A stretch of DNA of 49,230 bases from a virus. Position 1 is the stretch's first letter. Each line of letters starts with the position of its first letter. The DNA lies in the IMG/VR virus record IMGVR_UViG_3300031999_000038, positions 1 to 49,230 of that record; one strand, 5' to 3'. Positions 21,648-31,668 of the stretch are shown piece after piece. The notes below the pieces were generated by a model. The model saw only the letters and a list, made by a program, of their open reading frames with translations, ran no database searches and was not told where the DNA came from. Position numbers and translations under genes: made by a program.

Positions 21648-23395
21648 TACACTAACTCCTCTGTTGTTATCGTCGCGCTGTAGCCGCCAGTCGTTCCGGC
21701 GTAGACGGTCGAACCATTATTATAAGGACATAACTGTAGTACCCAGACTTTTAGCGGCAGCTTTAGGCCCTGCGGGTCGTAGCCGATTTCTCGTACCATG
21801 GCTGGCACGTTCTCAAAAACGACGCTACCGATATCTATATTGAGGTAGATTATGTCGCCCAGTTCCAGAAGGGCGCTACGCCACGTTACGCTTAGCTGCG
21901 CGTACTCCATAGCGGAGCTACTAATTTTTAAAATTTCTGTTAGCTGCGCCTTTACGGTAGCAGCGTCGTACAAATTCGGGAATGTAATTTGTTTACTGAT
22001 TTCTTTACCGCTTAGACTACTTATAGCCGACACGTTCTTAAGTACCGGCGTGCTCTGCGCGCTCTCGCCCCTCGACGGGTGATAGTCGAACGTGCCCCTA
22101 GCCCGATTGAAGTTAGCCCTGTCGTCTAGGTAAGGGCTAAACGTGTCGGCGACTACGTCGAAGTTGGTTAGGGTAAAATCTCGCGGCGTCCAGTCTTCAA
22201 AGTGCAAGCTATTAATCGCTAGCTTTTGGTCGCGCGATATAAAAGCTTCTAGCCTGACTTGCTCTAGTAGCGATAGGGCGTACTGTATCGCGGGTTTCGG
22301 TTCGTTCTCGCAGATTCTAGATTTAATATTAGCTATAGCGCTCTGTGCTGGCGCTGCCTTGTCTCTGTACTGCTGCCAGGTACTGCCAAAACTGGCAGGG
22401 TCGACGCCGCCGTAGGTTATAAGTATGTCTCTCGCTTGCCACACAATGTTATCGGTGTACGCGCCTAAGTCCTTGCCTTTTACTCGGACGTAGAACGTAT
22501 CGCCCTGCGAGTATTTATAAGCTTCGCCGCCCTTCCATAGTCCAAGCTGCTTAACCTTGAAACGGTTGTTACCTGTACCCACTGCCGTCACTTGCGACGA
22601 CGGCACTAAGTACCACTGGTCGGACGCCTTAAGGTAGACGTTCGCGGTATCTAAGTACGACAGTGGTTGGTTAGTAACCAGCAGTTCTACGTCTTGCCGC
22701 TGGGCATCCGGTAGAACGTCGTCGTCGCCGTAGACGTAGGGGCTTGCGCCGTTAATCACTAGCGCAGGTACGGTCGCCTTATCGGGGTCTAGAGAGGTAG
22801 TCCAGTCGCCATAAATCACGGGAAGGTATTTACCTACGTTACTGTCTTCTAGGTATGGGAATGTCTCAGGCGCTTTAGTCAGTACGTCGCGCGGGAAGTC
22901 GGCTAGCATGCTGTCGAACACGTCGCGGGCTACTACTGTTACGGCCTTTATGTCGCGCTTCATACCGCCAACGTCGGTAATTCTGCCGCTAAAGATATTA
23001 AAATAGCTGCTACCTAGCTCGGCTAGTCCCATTCTTACCGACACGCTCTTATTAATCCAAGGGCTATAATCCGCGCCGCCTGGTAGGTAGCGGTTATACT
23101 TGCCATCGACGTTACTAATAGACAGCGTAATGGTAGAAAATTGCAGTTCTGGTACTAGCCAGTCGCCTAGCGTTCGAGTGATTACAGGGATGTTAGTACG
23201 CGCCTGATAAAAAGACCCGCTGCCGTCTGGGTTAACGACGTACTTATTACGGTCTGATACGTAAATTGTTTCTATGCCTGTTTCAATATCGCAGACAATT
23301 TCAAGACGACACTCTAAATTATCGTGCGACCAGTCTAGCAGGTCTTGATCTAGAACCGTCGCCGTCAAATATTTGCGTCTATCCTTGCCGCTCAT
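21647..23395 (-). CDS. tail tip / baseplate hub-like protein
   Basis: 582 residues. The early part has IYVSDRNKYVVNPDG and TITLSISNVDGKYNRYLPGG, then VSVRMGLAE...IFSGRITDVGG, a pattern found in siphophage tail-tip hub proteins (beta-barrel domains related to T4 gp27). The C-terminal part contains WRSALLELGDIIYLNIDIGS. It overlaps the upstream gene by four bases. It would close the tail tube at its distal end and connect to the fibre. Confidence 0.7.
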   Translation of the reverse strand: MSGKDRRKYLTATVLDQDLLDWSHDNLECRLEIVCDIETGIETIYVSDRNKYVVNPDGSGSFYQARTNIPVITRTLGDWLVPELQFSTITLSISNVDGKYNRYLPGGADYSPWINKSVSVRMGLAELGSSYFNIFSGRITDVGGMKRDIKAVTVVARDVFDSMLADFPRDVLTKAPETFPYLEDSNVGKYLPVIYGDWTTSLDPDKATVPALVINGASPYVYGDDDVLPDAQRQDVELLVTNQPLSYLDTANVYLKASDQWYLVPSSQVTAVGTGNNRFKVKQLGLWKGGEAYKYSQGDTFYVRVKGKDLGAYTDNIVWQARDILITYGGVDPASFGSTWQQYRDKAAPAQSAIANIKSRICENEPKPAIQYALSLLEQVRLEAFISRDQKLAINSLHFEDWTPRDFTLTNFDVVADTFSPYLDDRANFNRARGTFDYHPSRGESAQSTPVLKNVSAISSLSGKEISKQITFPNLYDAATVKAQLTEILKISSSAMEYAQLSVTWRSALLELGDIIYLNIDIGSVVFENVPAMVREIGYDPQGLKLPLKVWVLQLCPYNNGSTVYAGTTGGYSATITTEELV

Positions 23396-24471
23396 AGTGA
23401 CTCGTCTACTTCCACGCTGAACGACACGTAGTCGGCGTCGTCCGAAATAGCGTTATGCTGTTCCGAAGGTATAGAAGGCAGTTTACCAAACACTGCAAAC
23501 CGCGTAGGCATTCTCGGCGTAGGTATCCAAAGGGCCTTAAGACTAGTCCGGCAGTAAGCGAACAGCGTTTTAAGCAGAGAGTAATTAGTTTTTGAGTAAT
23601 CAAGGTTTCTAAACTCAAGGCTAACAGCGTTCTTAAGCGCCCTGTCGTTACTGACAGCAGTAAAGCCCTCGGTTTGTACCTTGTCGGCGAAGTGCTTAGG
23701 CGTCTTCGTTATGGTAGCTACGACGTTTTCGCCTTCAAGAATAGAAGCCGATCCAAATATAATAGCCCCTACCTTTAGCTGTCCGCCCGCAGTGTCGTTA
23801 AACGTAAAGCGCCAGTATCTGTAAGCAGACTGTGGTAGCGTCGGGCTAATATAGATAAGGTTCTCTGTACCGTCTGGCTTTAGCTCTAAGATTTCTGGGT
23901 TACTAAACCCTAGTTCGTTCGACGCAGTGACCGTAATAGACCCAGACACGCTTAGATTATGGCTAAGAATGGCTATCGTATCGACGTAGACGCCCGAAGC
24001 TACCTGCGTGTCACACTGAATTTCTGGGCCAATCTTGGACGCCATGCGAAACTGTTCTTCGACGATATCGGTATTAAGGTTATTAACTCCGAAGTCGCCA
24101 GATACGACGGTTCCGCTGCGTACCGTCCAGTTACTGCCGGTAGTACCCCTGCTAGCCATGTCCCAGAGTACGCGCAGGTTATACGTGTTGTAGAGTGTCC
24201 GCCTAACCTGCATCTTTAAAGACTTAGAACGTACAAATAGAATCTGTGCGCCTATCGCCTTATCGTCGTTAACCTGCCTAAAGACGCTTACCCCAGTCGA
24301 CTTAGTGCGACCGCCTACAGATCTAACGACTGAAGCGCGAGTAGCTTTAGCGACACTAGGATTAAGCGAAATCTGCATAGGAAGCGCTGCAGGCGCTACT
24401 TGATTCAAGTAGAAATCTGCTAGGTATGGTCTTTGTAGATAACCGTAATCCGCGTCGCTTCCAACTAGCAT
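23392..24471 (-). CDS. distal tail protein-like, with a galactose-binding-like fold
   Basis: 359 residues. Central region (about 110-250) reads like a discoidin/F5-8C-type beta sandwich: VDTIAILSHNLSVSGSITVT...YRYWRFTFNDTAGGQLKVGA. The flanks are beta-rich. It lies directly after the tape measure, the usual place for the Dit-type protein. Assignment is by position and fold impression. Confidence 0.6.
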   Translation of the reverse strand: MLVGSDADYGYLQRPYLADFYLNQVAPAALPMQISLNPSVAKATRASVVRSVGGRTKSTGVSVFRQVNDDKAIGAQILFVRSKSLKMQVRRTLYNTYNLRVLWDMASRGTTGSNWTVRSGTVVSGDFGVNNLNTDIVEEQFRMASKIGPEIQCDTQVASGVYVDTIAILSHNLSVSGSITVTASNELGFSNPEILELKPDGTENLIYISPTLPQSAYRYWRFTFNDTAGGQLKVGAIIFGSASILEGENVVATITKTPKHFADKVQTEGFTAVSNDRALKNAVSLEFRNLDYSKTNYSLLKTLFAYCRTSLKALWIPTPRMPTRFAVFGKLPSIPSEQHNAISDDADYVSFSVEVDESL

Positions 24472-24481
24472 TGGTTAACCC

Positions 24482-27400
24482 TTATTTGCGTACTCCGCTG
24501 GCGTAAACTATAGCCCGACCGTCGAGCGAACTACGCTTAAACTCGTCTTTAATTACTGGTATTACGCGCTGGCGAATAAATGCTTCGTCGATATTCTGCC
24601 TTGCTTCGATATTAAGCGTTACGTTAACGACTGTCGCCCCAGAACCACCGCCTGATAGACTAGCGCCGCCGTTTAGAGCACTCAGAGTAGGTACGCCGAT
24701 GTTATCTACAGCCGATTTTTTAAGCACAAATTCGCCAGGGGTAAGCATGGCTGGAATCACGTCGCCGCTGCCAGTACCGCCTACCATGCCGCCGTCAGCG
24801 AAGCCCTTTGGAGCGGCTAGAACCTGCTTTATAAATGGCGCTAGCGTCGAATTTACCACCGACTTTAGAGCGCTGCTAATTTCTTTACCAGGATTGCTTA
24901 CTAGTTTAGTAACGTCGATATTGGGGGCGAACCGTGAAACGCTATCGTAAAGGCTGCGAACCCAGTCGGGAACTAGAGCGTCGGTGATACTGGTAATCGC
25001 TGCTTTACCGGCGTCGGCTATGTCGCCGCCCGCTTTTTTCGTAGTGTCGGCAATGTCGCCGCCTGCTTTTTTACCGCTAGATACTACCTTTCCGATAACG
25101 CCACCCTTAGCGAACCGAGGGATCTCTTGACCCGCTAGCTTCATCATTACCATGCGCCTAAAGGCTTCATCGCCCAGCACAGAGCGCGGCAAGACTACCT
25201 CACCAGGGCTTAAGAGCGCTGGGACAGTGTCGTTCGACATGCTGTCGCCGGATACACTCGCAGCGCCAGGAACAAGACCGCCCTTCGAGAATGAGATAAA
25301 AGGGAAGTCCATACCGATGAAATTCTCAACAGTACCCTTGCCGCCGCCGTCGAATTTAAACAGCTTGCTCAGGACATTACCAAGACCGTCTAGCCCAGAT
25401 TTTAAGCCGTCAAATATCTTGCCGCCTAGTTTACTGAAAATCTCACCCGCGCCCTCTAGACCTTTTTTAATTCCTTCCCAGAGCTTCATACCTAGTCCGC
25501 CTAGGTCTAGCTCTTTAAAGAATTTAACTGTCTTGTCAAACCAGTCGCCGAGAGCGCCAGTAAGCGGGTCTAGTATGCCTTTTATTTTAATGAAGGCCTG
25601 CTCACCTAAAGACCAGATTTGTTGGAACCCGTCCCAGAACATACTGAACACAGCAGCGAAGCCAGACCAGATAGCCTTAAAGCCTTCTGAGAATAAATTA
25701 ACTACCGACTTACCTGCTTCCCAGACAGTAGCGAAAATGCTGCTAATCGTATCAAATAGAATCTGTCCCACTGACCACGCTGATTCAAAAATCTTACCTA
25801 CGTGATCAAATAGGGCTTGGCCGACATTCCAGACAGCGCCGAATATCGCAGTAACGCCTTTAAACATGGCATCCCAAAGCCCTATCAAAGCTTCCTGCGT
25901 GGCGTTCCAGCCTTGAAAGATTGAGCCTATTACGTCCCATAGCGCAGAGAACACGCTTGTAATAGCATCGAACACAGTCTTAGCCGCGTCCCACACAGCG
26001 CCGAAGACGCTACCAAGACTTGCGAACAGGTCGATACCGACCTGCCACACTGCAGCGAAGGCGTCTGTTACCGTGGCGAATACCGCCTTGCCTGCGTTCC
26101 AGATAGCGCCGAATATAGCGCCAGCATTCTGGAACAGCGTCCGCCCTAGTTCCCAGACGACTTTAAAAGTATTCGACAGTACGCCGCCGACGATGCCAGC
26201 AGCTTCCTTAAAGAAACCGACGCCTACCTTAAATGCTTCGGTAGCCATACCAAAGGCTGCTAGTACGTCGTGCCAGGTATCGCCTAGCGCGCTCATCATG
26301 GACTTCCAGCCTTTAGATAAATTCATTCCGGCCTTAGAGGTAGCTTCGGCTATCTGCTTACCAATGTCGGAACCGCCGCCAATGCTGTTCTTAGCAGCCT
26401 TACCCATGTCGCTAACGTCGAACAGTTTAGACGCTGCGCCGGTAAGTTTTTTTATTTCTTTACCAAGGTCTTTACCGATCTTGTCGGTATCGACCAGCTT
26501 AGGCATTTTAACGCCCTTAAGTAAATTAACTATTCCCTTAAATAATCCGGTAATCAAAGCCCAGCTAGCTTTAGCGATACCCTTTGAAATAGCTGCGACA
26601 ATATTAGGTAGCTTGGATAAAATTACCGAAATTAGCTCTGGCAGAGATTCGGCTAATACCTCGACAATCTTGGGTAGCTGCTCGGCTATCATAACTATGA
26701 AGTCGCCGATTTTTGAAACAATTGAAATCAGTAGCGCAGGTAATTTCTGCAACATTTTCTGAACAGCATCGGGCAGACTTTCGAGCGCTTTAGTTAACAT
26801 CTGATCTAGGTTAGATAGCCCTTCGATTAGCTTCGCAGGGAATTCCATTAAGCCTTGAACTATTCCAGTAAGACTGTCGACCGCGCCTAATATAGCTGCA
26901 GGCGCTTCGGCTATCATGCCTGCTACGCCGAGAACTGCAGTACCCATAGACGCACCGGCAGACATTAGACCGCCTGCCATAGAAGACATGTTAGCGCTTA
27001 GCGACTGTTCTTGCGCTGCAGCTATCTTGCCAGAGAACGCGCCCCACTGTTCGGCTGCTTTAGATACAGTCGAACCGATGAAACTAGTGTCAGCCTTCTC
27101 AGACTTCGGCGGGCCTGCCTGCTCTTTATCTGGCTTAGCCATGTCGAGCAGATTACGCGCCGCTGCAATGGCAGCCACGAGCGATTTTTCTAGACCGTCG
27201 CCAGCTTCCTTAGCCAGTACGCCGGTAGCCGCAGACATAATGCCGTAAAATTCTCTGGCGTCCGAAATCATGCCGCCCATATAAGTACGCTGCTTAGCTA
27301 GCTGAACTATCTGGTCGTCGTAGACCTTACCCGCTATGTCTCTCTGTATACTGTACTGCTGCATCAAAGCGTCAGTGATAAGACCGTGGCGGCGTGCTTC

Positions 27401-29467
27401 CTGCTCGCGCAGATTAATCTGTACTACTCCAAATTCTTTTGCTGTTTTTATCTGCTGCGCCTGCGTAGCACCTGCTGCCTTTGCAGCCGATGCCATTTGG
27501 TCGGTAATGTCTAGTTCTTTATTAAGAGCGTCTAGGCGCTTTTTATCCGCTTCGCCGTTAGCTCTGGCCTTCAGCATGTTTACTATAGCGTCGTAGTTTT
27601 TCTGAGCGACTGGCCCGAACGCAGCTTCGGCCTGTAGCTTGCACTTTATTTCGTCTACCTGCAGCTTCTCGGCTTCAGCCTTAGTATAGATCGCCTGTAT
27701 TTCGTTATCGTCTGAGTGTTTAACCTGCAGCGCTAGGCTGTCGCGCATCTTAATTAGTTCTTGTAGCTGGCCTTTCGCGTCTGCCGAAACGATTGGGGTC
27801 AACGTAGGTCTGCGGCTAGGCTTATCGGCTAGCTTCGCTGACTTCTCACTAGACTTGATATAGCGCTCTAGCGCCTTTGTTCCTTCGTCTGTGACATTCT
27901 TAATTTCTCCCCAGTATTCCTCGGCGCGCTTGCGCTCGTCTTGCTGCGTTTTTTCTAGCGCCTTGCTTATGGTGTCCGGTATTCCGACATACTCGCCCAC
28001 GCCTGCCAGCATTGAGAAAAACCCAGCGAACGACGCTGCAATTTTAGCCACACTAGCCATTATGAAGTTAAACACGTTGGCGAATACGGTCTTAATACTT
28101 GCCATAATACCGGCTATAGCTGCGCCGTTCTCCGCCAAGGCGTCGCGTATTTCTTTTAGGCCAGCGATAAAAGACGCCGTCCCGTCGCTAAGGTTAAAGC
28201 CTTCAGATAGCGACATGCCGATAGTCTCTGAAATATCGCTAATAATGTTTTTAGATTGTTCTATTTGACCGGCGTAAGTGCCCGACGCTGCCTCGGCGAA
28301 CCCTCCCATTTTCTTAGACACGTAATCGACGGCGTCGCCGTTTCTAAGCTGCGCCGCTGTAAGACCTTGTAGTTCTGGCATGATATCGCTTATACCGCGA
28401 GCTACGCCCTTGTACGTGTTTAGTAATGCCTGGAACGTAGTATCTACGTCGCGCCCTGTAGCTGCGGCTAAATCTAGCGAAGCCTTGATAAGTTTTTCTA
28501 TCTGTACGTCGCTCTTACCCGCTGCTACCCCAAGACTTGCCAGGGCTATAACGTGGTCGTCGCTTACCGTCGTCGTGTTCTGCAGTGTCTCAGACAGCCG
28601 CTTAAAGCGCTCTACGCTCGCCTCTACGTTCTGCTCGCCCATAATCTTGAGCGAGTTAGACAGCGACGTAATGCCGTCCTGCGCCTTCCTGTACTCGCCT
28701 ACTGTAGACTCTAGTACCTTCTTAAAACCGTAATACGCAGCCGTAGCAGTACCGATTACTGCGCCTATCTTAAGAAACGCCCCGCTAAAATCTGCCTTTG
28801 GCTTTGGCAGGGCGACGACGACGTCTGGCTTCTGCGCCCCAGATACTTTAGCGTCGCCCTGGCGAACCATAGCCGCCCTGGTAGCGTCGATTAGCTTTAT
28901 GTCTTGCTCGCGTAGTTGTCCTACAGCGCGAAGCCCTTTTACCTGCTCGTCGAATGCACGTAGCTCTATCTGATTTTCTAGCTTTACAGCTTCGACTAGC
29001 TGCCCGCTTCGCCGTAGTTCTTGAATCTGAAGACCTTCGCTAGTCGCCGAAAACGTCTTAAGCGTCCGGTCTTTTAAAGCTAGCGCCTGCAGTTCGGCGT
29101 TAATCCCAGCTTGCTTCGCTGCGGCTATCGACTTCTCGGCCTCTGGGTCGGGCGACCCTAGTTCGGCGTATGATGACATCATAGCTTGCGCGGCTTTTAA
29201 CTGCTCAGCAGCTTGCATGCGGTTAGCTACTACTTTATCGAATTCGTTACCTAGAACCTTGATAACGCCGATTTCGCCATTCATCGCGCTGATAGCCGAC
29301 TGCGAGCTAGAGTTAATTTTTTCTGACATGCTGGCGTACTGGGCCGACAGTTCGGCAGTTCTTACCTTAAAGTCGTTCGCAAGCGTAACTAGCTGTTCAA
29401 TACCAGCCACAGCCTTATCGGTATTGGCTGCTATCTCAATAATAAGCTGGTCTTTGGTAACTGCCAC
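24482..29467 (-). CDS. tail tape measure protein
   Basis: 1661 residues, the largest gene. N-terminal coiled-coil part (TEDxQxxxE-like helices, IEQLVTLANDFKVRTAELSA), hydrophobic segments in the middle, and about residues 1090-1290 made of tandem units of roughly 19-20 residues with pattern W-x-x-G-x-x-x-F (WNAGKAVFATVTDAFAAVW and similar). Its length should set tail length; at about 1.5 angstrom per residue that is near 250 nm. The C-terminus (VVNVTLNIEARQNIDEAFIR) is typical of tape measures. It follows the frameshifted chaperone genes. Confidence 0.93.
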   Translation of the reverse strand: MAVTKDQLIIEIAANTDKAVAGIEQLVTLANDFKVRTAELSAQYASMSEKINSSSQSAISAMNGEIGVIKVLGNEFDKVVANRMQAAEQLKAAQAMMSSYAELGSPDPEAEKSIAAAKQAGINAELQALALKDRTLKTFSATSEGLQIQELRRSGQLVEAVKLENQIELRAFDEQVKGLRAVGQLREQDIKLIDATRAAMVRQGDAKVSGAQKPDVVVALPKPKADFSGAFLKIGAVIGTATAAYYGFKKVLESTVGEYRKAQDGITSLSNSLKIMGEQNVEASVERFKRLSETLQNTTTVSDDHVIALASLGVAAGKSDVQIEKLIKASLDLAAATGRDVDTTFQALLNTYKGVARGISDIMPELQGLTAAQLRNGDAVDYVSKKMGGFAEAASGTYAGQIEQSKNIISDISETIGMSLSEGFNLSDGTASFIAGLKEIRDALAENGAAIAGIMASIKTVFANVFNFIMASVAKIAASFAGFFSMLAGVGEYVGIPDTISKALEKTQQDERKRAEEYWGEIKNVTDEGTKALERYIKSSEKSAKLADKPSRRPTLTPIVSADAKGQLQELIKMRDSLALQVKHSDDNEIQAIYTKAEAEKLQVDEIKCKLQAEAAFGPVAQKNYDAIVNMLKARANGEADKKRLDALNKELDITDQMASAAKAAGATQAQQIKTAKEFGVVQINLREQEARRHGLITDALMQQYSIQRDIAGKVYDDQIVQLAKQRTYMGGMISDAREFYGIMSAATGVLAKEAGDGLEKSLVAAIAAARNLLDMAKPDKEQAGPPKSEKADTSFIGSTVSKAAEQWGAFSGKIAAAQEQSLSANMSSMAGGLMSAGASMGTAVLGVAGMIAEAPAAILGAVDSLTGIVQGLMEFPAKLIEGLSNLDQMLTKALESLPDAVQKMLQKLPALLISIVSKIGDFIVMIAEQLPKIVEVLAESLPELISVILSKLPNIVAAISKGIAKASWALITGLFKGIVNLLKGVKMPKLVDTDKIGKDLGKEIKKLTGAASKLFDVSDMGKAAKNSIGGGSDIGKQIAEATSKAGMNLSKGWKSMMSALGDTWHDVLAAFGMATEAFKVGVGFFKEAAGIVGGVLSNTFKVVWELGRTLFQNAGAIFGAIWNAGKAVFATVTDAFAAVWQVGIDLFASLGSVFGAVWDAAKTVFDAITSVFSALWDVIGSIFQGWNATQEALIGLWDAMFKGVTAIFGAVWNVGQALFDHVGKIFESAWSVGQILFDTISSIFATVWEAGKSVVNLFSEGFKAIWSGFAAVFSMFWDGFQQIWSLGEQAFIKIKGILDPLTGALGDWFDKTVKFFKELDLGGLGMKLWEGIKKGLEGAGEIFSKLGGKIFDGLKSGLDGLGNVLSKLFKFDGGGKGTVENFIGMDFPFISFSKGGLVPGAASVSGDSMSNDTVPALLSPGEVVLPRSVLGDEAFRRMVMMKLAGQEIPRFAKGGVIGKVVSSGKKAGGDIADTTKKAGGDIADAGKAAITSITDALVPDWVRSLYDSVSRFAPNIDVTKLVSNPGKEISSALKSVVNSTLAPFIKQVLAAPKGFADGGMVGGTGSGDVIPAMLTPGEFVLKKSAVDNIGVPTLSALNGGASLSGGGSGATVVNVTLNIEARQNIDEAFIRQRVIPVIKDEFKRSSLDGRAIVYASGVRK

Positions 29468-29484
29468 GGTATCGCCCCTCTGGT

Positions 29485-29898
29485 TTAGCCCTTCTTACTG
29501 CCGTCGCCTAGAATCATTCTAGCTCTGCTAATAAATTTCTGGTCGTCGTAAAACGGCAAAAACCACGCGAGTAGTTCTATCCAGTATTCTGCCTGGTCTG
29601 ATAGCGGGCCTTTATCCAACATACTACCAGTGTGGGCGGCGACTATCAAAAGCCGATAAAGCCCTACCGCCTCATAGTCCCAAGTCGCTTTACCAGGACA
29701 GAAGCCGTAGAGCGTACCATTCTTGTGAATGTACATCGGGAACGCCGACCCGTCGTCGTCGGTGAAGTCGTCCCTGTCTTCGCGGCAGCGCCGAAGGGTC
29801 TGAATCTTAGCTGGGCATTTAGCACAGTCGAAATTCCTACCCTCGGCTTTAAGCTTTGCGTGGTCTGCGAAGCCTAGTTCTGCTAGCGCTACTATCTT
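29485..29898 (-). CDS. tail assembly chaperone C-terminal extension (T part of G-T frameshift)
   Basis: This frame has no stop between the slippery A8 at 29897-29904 and TAA/TGA at 29485. It reads from the shift as KIVALAELGFADHAKLKAEG, then a cysteine-containing part (FDCAKCPAKIQTLRRCRED), and continues through an internal ATG at 29736 to the end. As a -1 product it adds about 137 residues to the upstream 153-residue protein, giving about 289. This is the conserved arrangement of siphophage tail chaperones gpG/gpGT just before the tape measure. An independent start at 29736 would leave a 155-base gap and is less likely. Confidence 0.85.
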   Translation of the reverse strand, partial: KIVALAELGFADHAKLKAEGRNFDCAKCPAKIQTLRRCREDRDDFTDDDGSAFPMYIHKNGTLYGFCPGKATWDYEAVGLYRLLIVAAHTGSMLDKGPLSDQAEYWIELLAWFLPFYDDQKFISRARMILGDGSKKG

Positions 29899-30353
29899 TT
29901 TTTTAGTGTCTCGGCAGATTCTTTAGGGCCGACAGCAGACTGGCGCGCGCGGTACAAGTCCATTACGACGCCTGCGCCCTGCAGCTTCGCCATAAGGTCG
30001 AACGACGTATAGCTATCGCTGTGGGCTTCCCAGTTTAAACGGTCTTCTGGGGCGACTGTCTGCGGGTTCTCGACGCCGACAATACTGCAGCGGACTTCCT
30101 CTAGCATAAAGGCTGGCTGTAGGTGTACTTCGCCGCCTGCGTAGCGGAACTGCTGGTTCTGTACGCCCTGCGCAGCGCGGTAGGGTAAGACCTTGCGCAA
30201 GATAAAGCGCGTAGGTTCTGCCTCTAGCTTAAGCAGTGATTCGTCTAGAGTGTCGAGGTAGCTGTTGTAGTCATCCTGTGAACACGTTACCGCTGTATCA
30301 ATTCTAGCGATAACTTTAAACGTGTCGGTACTTGACGGTAACTTAAGCGCCAT
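29892..30353 (-). CDS. tail assembly chaperone (G-type)
   Basis: 153 residues, begins MALKLPSSTDTFKVIARIDT and ends ETLKKR. Its last codons are CTA AAA AAA AGA TAG, a slippery site for a -1 shift. The plain product and the longer fusion together coat and fold the tape measure during tail assembly in known siphophages. It stands between the tail tube protein and the tape measure, as expected. A strong terminator separates it from the tail tube gene. Confidence 0.85.
   Translation of the reverse strand: MALKLPSSTDTFKVIARIDTAVTCSQDDYNSYLDTLDESLLKLEAEPTRFILRKVLPYRAAQGVQNQQFRYAGGEVHLQPAFMLEEVRCSIVGVENPQTVAPEDRLNWEAHSDSYTSFDLMAKLQGAGVVMDLYRARQSAVGPKESAETLKKR
29897..29904 (-). other. programmed -1 frameshift site
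   Basis: Eight consecutive A on the minus strand, giving the heptamer A AAA AAA in the right phase. Slipping one base back avoids the TAG two codons later and opens the 137-codon downstream frame. Confidence 0.85.
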
Positions 30354-30365
30354 GGTCTTTACTCC

Positions 30366-30401
30366 AAAAAAAAATACAGTGGGATATTACCCCCACTGTA
30401 T
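30366..30401 (-). terminator. strong intrinsic terminator after the tail tube gene
   Basis: Perfect ten-base stem ATACAGTGGG/CCCACTGTAT with an eight-base loop, followed on the minus strand by a run of T (nine A on plus at 30366-30374). It lies inside the tail operon, so it probably lowers transcription into the chaperone and tape measure genes. Confidence 0.9.
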
Positions 30402-30422
30402 CAATAATTCGGTAAACTGTGA

Positions 30423-31655
30423 TTATTTAAATTCGACCTTGATACTGTCCGAAGCGTCTAGACTGGTAGCGTAAGCGTCGCCTTCAAACGACACTGGAAT
30501 ACTGCCGCTATCTGGAACAGAGAAGCCAGGAATCTTGAAGAAAATCTTCGGTAGGGTAATTTTCATATGGCGACCAGCAGCGTTACCGAGAACGATTTCT
30601 AGCGCCTGTGCTTCAAATTTTTGCAGACGGTTGAACAGCTTAATTGTTTCGGCGTTTAAGTTAGCTTCGACGGTTACGGTAGAAGTAACGCGCGAACCTG
30701 GCACAAAGAACGGCGACGCTAGGCCGTCTGTACCAAAAACGTAATCTACTACTTCGTGATTATTCTGGACGTTAATCGTAGCGCTGCGGAATTTAGTAGC
30801 CGTAATGCCTGCTACTGTCATCGAACCGACCAGGCCAGTTACAGGATTATTAATTCCGTTAGGCGCTGCTGGTTCGTAGTAGCTAAGGTATACGCCGCCG
30901 TCTGTACCGTCAGCGTCGGTAAGTGCAGTTCCGCTTAGAGTAACGACGTTACCAGACACTGCTAGAACTGTACGTGCGGTTCCGGTAGCTGTATCGCCAG
31001 AGCGTGTTACGCCGTCAGCCATAACTAGCATTACCGGCGACCCAACTGGGAAGTTATCGGCGTCGCCAGCTTGCAAGGTAACAGTGTTACCGCCGCTATT
31101 GTCGACGACAGATTTACCGATACCGACAAAGTACGCATCGGCAGCGTTACCCGTCCAGTCTACCTTAGCTTCGCCGTCGCCTGGTAGTCCGATGCTACCG
31201 CCTTGAATAAAACCAGCGCGTGAAATACGGGCGAATTTGTCGCCGACTTCAAATAGCGAGAACGTGTAATCTGGGGCCTTCTCATGCGTGTACTTCAAGT
31301 GTGGCGCTGTGTATTCCTTGCCCAGCAATGACTTGAAAAATACGCGGTTGGCCGTATCGATCTCAGTAGCTGAAGCAGCTACTAGCGTTTCGTCGATATT
31401 GAAGTAAGTAGAGAAACTAAAGCTGGTTTCTTTTTTCTTTTTAATTGTAGAAACGTGGCTACGGCCTGACCTGTGGCTAGACGATTCTAGGGCCTGAGTG
31501 TAGCTAATGCTACCGCCGCCCAGCGTCCAGAAGAAATCGCTGTTCTGTGGCAGAGCGATTACGCCACGAGTTGTTTCCTCGACGGCATACCAGCGCTGCT
31601 CTAGCGACAAGCTGTCGTTACTTGAACCGTAAATATCCGCATAGTTCTTAGCCAT
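30423..31655 (-). CDS. major tail tube protein
   Basis: 410 residues from the ATG at 31655, with AAGGAG 9 bases upstream (a TTG two codons earlier is less likely). Begins MAKNYADIYGSSNDSLSLEQ. An insertion-like beta domain in the middle (VTLQAGDADNFPVGSPVMLV and TVLAVSGNVVTLSG) resembles the Ig-like or beta-sandwich additions often present on tail tube proteins. It ends GSIPVSFEGDAYATSLDASD. It lies directly upstream of the chaperones. Expected to form hexameric rings of the tail tube, which accounts for the attenuating terminator after it. Confidence 0.8.
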   Translation of the reverse strand: MAKNYADIYGSSNDSLSLEQRWYAVEETTRGVIALPQNSDFFWTLGGGSISYTQALESSSHRSGRSHVSTIKKKKETSFSFSTYFNIDETLVAASATEIDTANRVFFKSLLGKEYTAPHLKYTHEKAPDYTFSLFEVGDKFARISRAGFIQGGSIGLPGDGEAKVDWTGNAADAYFVGIGKSVVDNSGGNTVTLQAGDADNFPVGSPVMLVMADGVTRSGDTATGTARTVLAVSGNVVTLSGTALTDADGTDGGVYLSYYEPAAPNGINNPVTGLVGSMTVAGITATKFRSATINVQNNHEVVDYVFGTDGLASPFFVPGSRVTSTVTVEANLNAETIKLFNRLQKFEAQALEIVLGNAAGRHMKITLPKIFFKIPGFSVPDSGSIPVSFEGDAYATSLDASDSIKVEFK

Positions 31656-31668
31656 GTCCAATCGCTCC

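Noticed and set aside
25152-26762. Long plus-strand open frames (217 and 229 codons) opposite the tape measure gene
   Set aside because: They mirror the codon pattern of the large minus-strand gene, have no ribosome sites, and give proline/serine-rich products typical of antisense frames.
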